Shown here: positions 32,783-35,125 of the stretch, in pieces
Position numbering within the stretch: the stretch's first letter is position 1
Layout of the letters: each line of letters starts with the position of its first letter
NCBI GenBank assembly: GCA_015680685.1
Contig: MNCI01020368.1
Coordinates: 618 to 35,742 of the forward strand
Direction of reading: 5' to 3'
Source of the DNA: Gnetum montanum
Lineage: Eukaryota; Streptophyta; Gnetopsida; Gnetales; Gnetaceae
DNA length: 35,125 bases
Notes under the pieces: generated by a model
Seen by the model: the letters and a program-made list of their open reading frames with translations, nothing else
What the model was told of the DNA's origin: nothing
The model's database searches: none
Program-made: the position numbers and the translations under genes

Positions 32783-32831
32783 TACCCACAAAATATATAG
32801 TCAAATTAAAACTTTATAACTCAATATTGTC
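32783..32831 (+). repeat. 49-bp direct repeat, copy 1
   Basis: Matches 32908-32956 with about seven or eight differences, including tatatagtc, aaaactttataact and tattgtc. The offset is 125 bases. Confidence 0.6.
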
Positions 32832-32907
32832 TACCATAATCGATCTCATAACTTGGACTCATCAAATTAAAGGGTGCTAAAACCCTATAATAATTGTAAT
32901 ATAGTTA

Positions 32908-32956
32908 TACCCAAGATGTATATAGTCCAATCAAAACTTTATAACTTAGTATTGTC
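32908..32956 (+). repeat. 49-bp direct repeat, copy 2
   Basis: Second copy of 32783-32831. It is followed directly by a B-box-like gagttcaattc, so a decayed SINE may be involved. Confidence 0.6.
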
Positions 32957-33366
32957 ATGAGTTCAATTCTAGTGGTAAGACTTGTGATTTGTTCATCAAA
33001 TAGCATACATAATTTGAGCCATGATTATTAGTTAAAGAATGAGATTATTTGGAAGAAAAATACCACTATTAACAAATGGGAGGTTATGAAATATTGTGCA
33101 AAAAAGATAATCAAAGGGGAAAGAAACGAATGGTGATTGCTATACACCACAGATTTTGTATGAACCTTAGGTTTCAAAAGTGGGAGTGCGAACAAAAGCA
33201 CTTAAGATTCTCTCTGAAAACTTTGAATTAATTTTAAATTAAAAATAATATTTAATAGGAGTAAAATGTTAAAAAAACTTTAAAATGTTTAATTTAAATA
33301 TTTTATTATTTTGTAATTCACGTCCCACCTACAAACTTGTCCTAGTCTTTTCATATGCTTGCGTAT
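32957..33366. other. AT-rich spacer, nothing recognised
   Basis: No gene is supported here; very AT-rich around 33220-33310. Confidence 0.5.
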
Positions 33367-33489
33367 CCAAACATGAATTGAATCACAAATTCTTGATTCC
33401 TTTTATACCCAAACATGAATTGAATCACGAATTCTTGATTTCTTTTATACCCAAACATGAATTGAATCACGAATTCTTGATTCCTTTTA
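33367..33489 (+). repeat. 42-bp tandem repeat, three copies
   Basis: Units start at 33367, 33409 and 33451, each beginning ccaaacatgaattgaatcac. They are nearly identical. The period is a multiple of three, so one frame reads KHELNHEFLIPFIP repeatedly, but it has no gene context. Confidence 0.9.
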
Positions 33490-33631
33490 AGAATCGGATT
33501 CATTTGATGCATAAGGTGATTGTAATCATGTTTGTATGTAAATATTCGTGAAACTTTATATCATTTGAAACAAGAATGTATCAATGACATGAAGCCATAG
33601 AAAACTGATTTTCAGCCAAGAAAGAGGGTTG

Positions 33632-33838
33632 TCAAGTTTCTACCTGCTGGCCACAGTGTAGTAGTAAAAATAAATTTTCTTCACTTTCTCTAGCATCAAG
33701 TGTTTCACCATAAGCATAAGCATGGTTTTTGATGAAGAATGAAAGTCTCATCCTTGAAGCAAAGTGTTTAGGTGAAGAGGAATTTCTTCTTGGGTTATTG
33801 AAATAATTTGTTGCAATTTCTTGAAGAAACCACTTCAC
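33632..33838 (-). CDS. Unrecognised open frame, doubtful
   Basis: 68 codons on the minus strand (MKWFLQEIATNYF...) with no recognised motif. It overlaps the end of the frame containing the 81-bp repeat in another phase. It might belong to an exon of a gene running right to left, but no splice sites clearly join it. Weak evidence. Confidence 0.15.
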   Translation of the reverse strand: MKWFLQEIATNYFNNPRRNSSSPKHFASRMRLSFFIKNHAYAYGETLDARESEENLFLLLHCGQQVET

Positions 33839-34055
33839 CTTTCACTAATATGGAGATTGACATTTTATCCGGATTAACCACAACTCTTTCTAGGTCATGG
33901 TCAATCCGAGGATATGCCAAAAATCTATGTTCACTGATTGACATTTTATCCGGATTAACCACAACTCTTTCTAGGTCATGGTCAATCCGAGGATATGCCA
34001 AAAATCTATGTTCACTGCCTTTTGGGTGATGCAGTAGTAACACATGATCCTCCAT
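33795..34055 (-). CDS. Unrecognised frame containing the 81-bp duplication
   Basis: 86 codons from a Met at 34055 (MEDHVLLLHHPKGSEHR). About two thirds of it is the duplicated 27-residue unit, rich in Arg, Asp and Val. No signal peptide and no family recognised. It could be an exon of a minus-strand gene or a chance frame kept open by the 81-base period; the opposite strand also happens to be open for 73 codons across the repeat, which weakens the case. Confidence 0.25.
   Translation of the reverse strand: MEDHVLLLHHPKGSEHRFLAYPRIDHDLERVVVNPDKMSISEHRFLAYPRIDHDLERVVVNPDKMSISILVKGEVVSSRNCNKLFQ
33855..34016 (-). repeat. Perfect 81-bp tandem duplication, in frame
   Basis: Copies 33855-33935 and 33936-34016 are identical over all 81 bases. 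On the minus strand they lie inside an 86-codon open frame (34055-33795), giving a 27-residue unit twice (EHRFLAYPRIDHDLERVV and on). Perfect identity implies a recent duplication. The period keeps the frame open. Confidence 0.95.
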
Positions 34056-34416
34056 GAAAAGGCACCGTCTTTTACTTCATATTAAACGGGACTCTTCTTC
34101 CTATTTAAAACATCCCAACCTTAATTCAGCAATAGTGGTTAAAAGGTTCAGTTAGATAGTTCTTATTCATCATCAGCGGTTAAAAAGAATAAAACAAATA
34201 GGTATATGTTTACCATAATACAAGTGTTTTCATGATGTGAGAGATCTTGGTTATTTGACAACCTGCAATGTCAAGTGCTGAAAATTCATAAATGTGTAGG
34301 TGAGAAGGCAGTTGAGTCCATGCCCAAGAAATTAAGCGTTGCTTCTTCAATTCAGAATAAAAGAAGTTGCGGATCTCTTTTGCCAAGTATTCTTTTCCAT
34401 AACCCAGATAAACCAT

Positions 34417-34527
34417 TCATCCATCCTTTACAGGTGCTTCGTAGCTTGGATCGTGACAACCGTTCAGGTCTTCATAATCAGCAGCATAACCATTTATAAG
34501 TTGGCCTTTTTTATGGTAATGCATATG
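34417..34527 (-). CDS. Short frame with possible splice donor, exon candidate
   Basis: Minus-strand frame between stops containing QLINGYAADYEDLNGCHD. A donor-like ct/gtaaag follows at 34431, and an acceptor-like tgacattgcag lies about 170 bases further at about 34263. Could be an exon of the gene starting at 34793. Composition looks protein-like, but nothing is recognised. Confidence 0.25.
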   Translation of the reverse strand, partial: HMHYHKKGQLINGYAADYEDLNGCHDPSYEAPVKDG

Positions 34528-34580
34528 TCATCATCGCAACTTTTAATGTCGTCTTCAACCCCAAAGGGTAATACAGCGGA

Positions 34581-34793
34581 CTAGATTTCTTCCCCGCAAT
34601 CAAAACGTCTAAAATGGTACTCTGCACCGGTACCTCCTCTATACAACCAGTAAGGATAATACGGTCTAGAATAAGGAGGATGACGATTTTCTTCGTAATA
34701 TTGTTTATAATCAGTGGGGAAAAAAGTACGGTTTAGGCGGGGGAACATGTCTTGGAGGGTCAGCAGTATAAACAGAGAGATAACACATACCAT
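34581..34793 (-). CDS. Candidate small secreted tyrosine-rich peptide
   Basis: 70 codons if started at the Met at 34793 (86 from an upstream Met at 34841). I prefer the inner Met because it places a hydrophobic segment (VCVISLFILLTL) at the very N-terminus as a signal peptide or anchor. The remainder is hydrophilic and aromatic, with nine Tyr and several Pro in the last 44 residues (PPYSRPYYPYWLYRG), a single Cys near the C-terminus and one N-glycosylation motif (NRT). It could be a secreted cell-wall or signalling peptide, or the first exon of a type II membrane protein, since gag/gtaccg offers a donor near the end. It lies in the most CpG-rich part of the window. No family recognised. Confidence 0.4.
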   Translation of the reverse strand: MVCVISLFILLTLQDMFPRLNRTFFPTDYKQYYEENRHPPYSRPYYPYWLYRGGTGAEYHFRRFDCGEEI

Positions 34794-34857
34794 CGCCGTG
34801 CGTGGAATAAATGGGAGGGAAAGGACATGTCTACGGTGCACATGTGTAGGTGGAAGT

Positions 34858-35040
34858 TTATGAAAGAATCAGCACATATCTTGGCAGCCAATCAAATCTT
34901 TGATTTTTTGCTCCATTATTAAACTCAACGCAGGGTTGACTTTCGCATTTAATATTCCACCGGGCTCCGCCGTTGCATTTAACGACCACTCCGACAACGC
35001 CTCTTCGACCGTCTGAGTTCAACATAAATAAGCACGACAT
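34858..35040 (-). CDS. Unrecognised short frame in CpG-rich segment
   Basis: 60 codons on the minus strand (MSCLFMLNSDGRRGVVGVVV) just upstream of the candidate peptide gene. Three Cys, no recognised motif. Equally likely to be 5' leader or promoter sequence of the downstream frame. Confidence 0.2.
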   Translation of the reverse strand: MSCLFMLNSDGRRGVVGVVVKCNGGARWNIKCESQPCVEFNNGAKNQRFDWLPRYVLILS

Positions 35041-35125
35041 TTCGCATAATAATTAATATGTACACGCTTTTGATACTAAATGCAAGCATAGCAATTACAA
35101 ACAAAATTACTTAAGATGCAGAGTT

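Overview
The window is repeat-dominated nuclear DNA of a land plant. Evidence: Ty3/gypsy-type LTR retrotransposons with plant-type primer-binding sites, LTRs with TATA boxes and poly(A)-like signals, a tRNA-derived SINE, and AT-rich, CpG-poor sequence. Very low gene density and heavily decayed, nested elements would suit a conifer or other gymnosperm, but that is a guess. No bacterial-type genes, rRNA genes, CRISPR arrays or operons are present.

Layout. (1) 1-6945: a decayed autonomous chromovirus-like Ty3/gypsy element on the + strand, with gag, protease, RT, RNase H, integrase and a chromodomain-like remnant between diverged LTRs. Its left end is cut at an N (302). Bases 1-300 are an exact inverted copy of part of its own gag, probably an assembly join. 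(2) 6946-8179: AT-rich spacer. (3) 8180-29985: a nest of three related LTR elements that show no pol. Element A (+) is the host. Element B (- strand, 11981 to inside the N gap) sits in A's spacer between gag and ORF2. Element C (+, 22587-29004) sits in A's 3' untranslated region and has a clean 5-bp target duplication (cttgg). (4) 29986-33600: AT-rich intergenic DNA with a SINE and small repeats. (5) 33600-35125: a CpG-richer, gene-like stretch with tandem repeats and a candidate small secreted, tyrosine-rich peptide on the - strand.

The most interesting content is the A/B/C family. All three share LTR termini (TGATGA...TCATCA type), a tRNA-Asp-like primer site, a gag with an unusual Cys/His motif, a long conserved noncoding spacer, a second ORF and the same polypurine tract. 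ORF2 encodes a coiled-coil protein with a basic N-terminus and a PPPP C-terminus. It is about 940 codons in A, about 535 in B and about 146 in C. In B and C it begins directly after a branch point plus AG acceptor, suggesting expression from a spliced RNA. No RT, RNase H or integrase is recognisable in any copy, so the family looks non-autonomous: it would make Gag and a novel accessory protein and borrow pol in trans. All reading frames are broken by stops and indels, so these copies are fossils.

The 602-base N run (18959-19560) hides the end of B's 5' LTR and the B/A junction.
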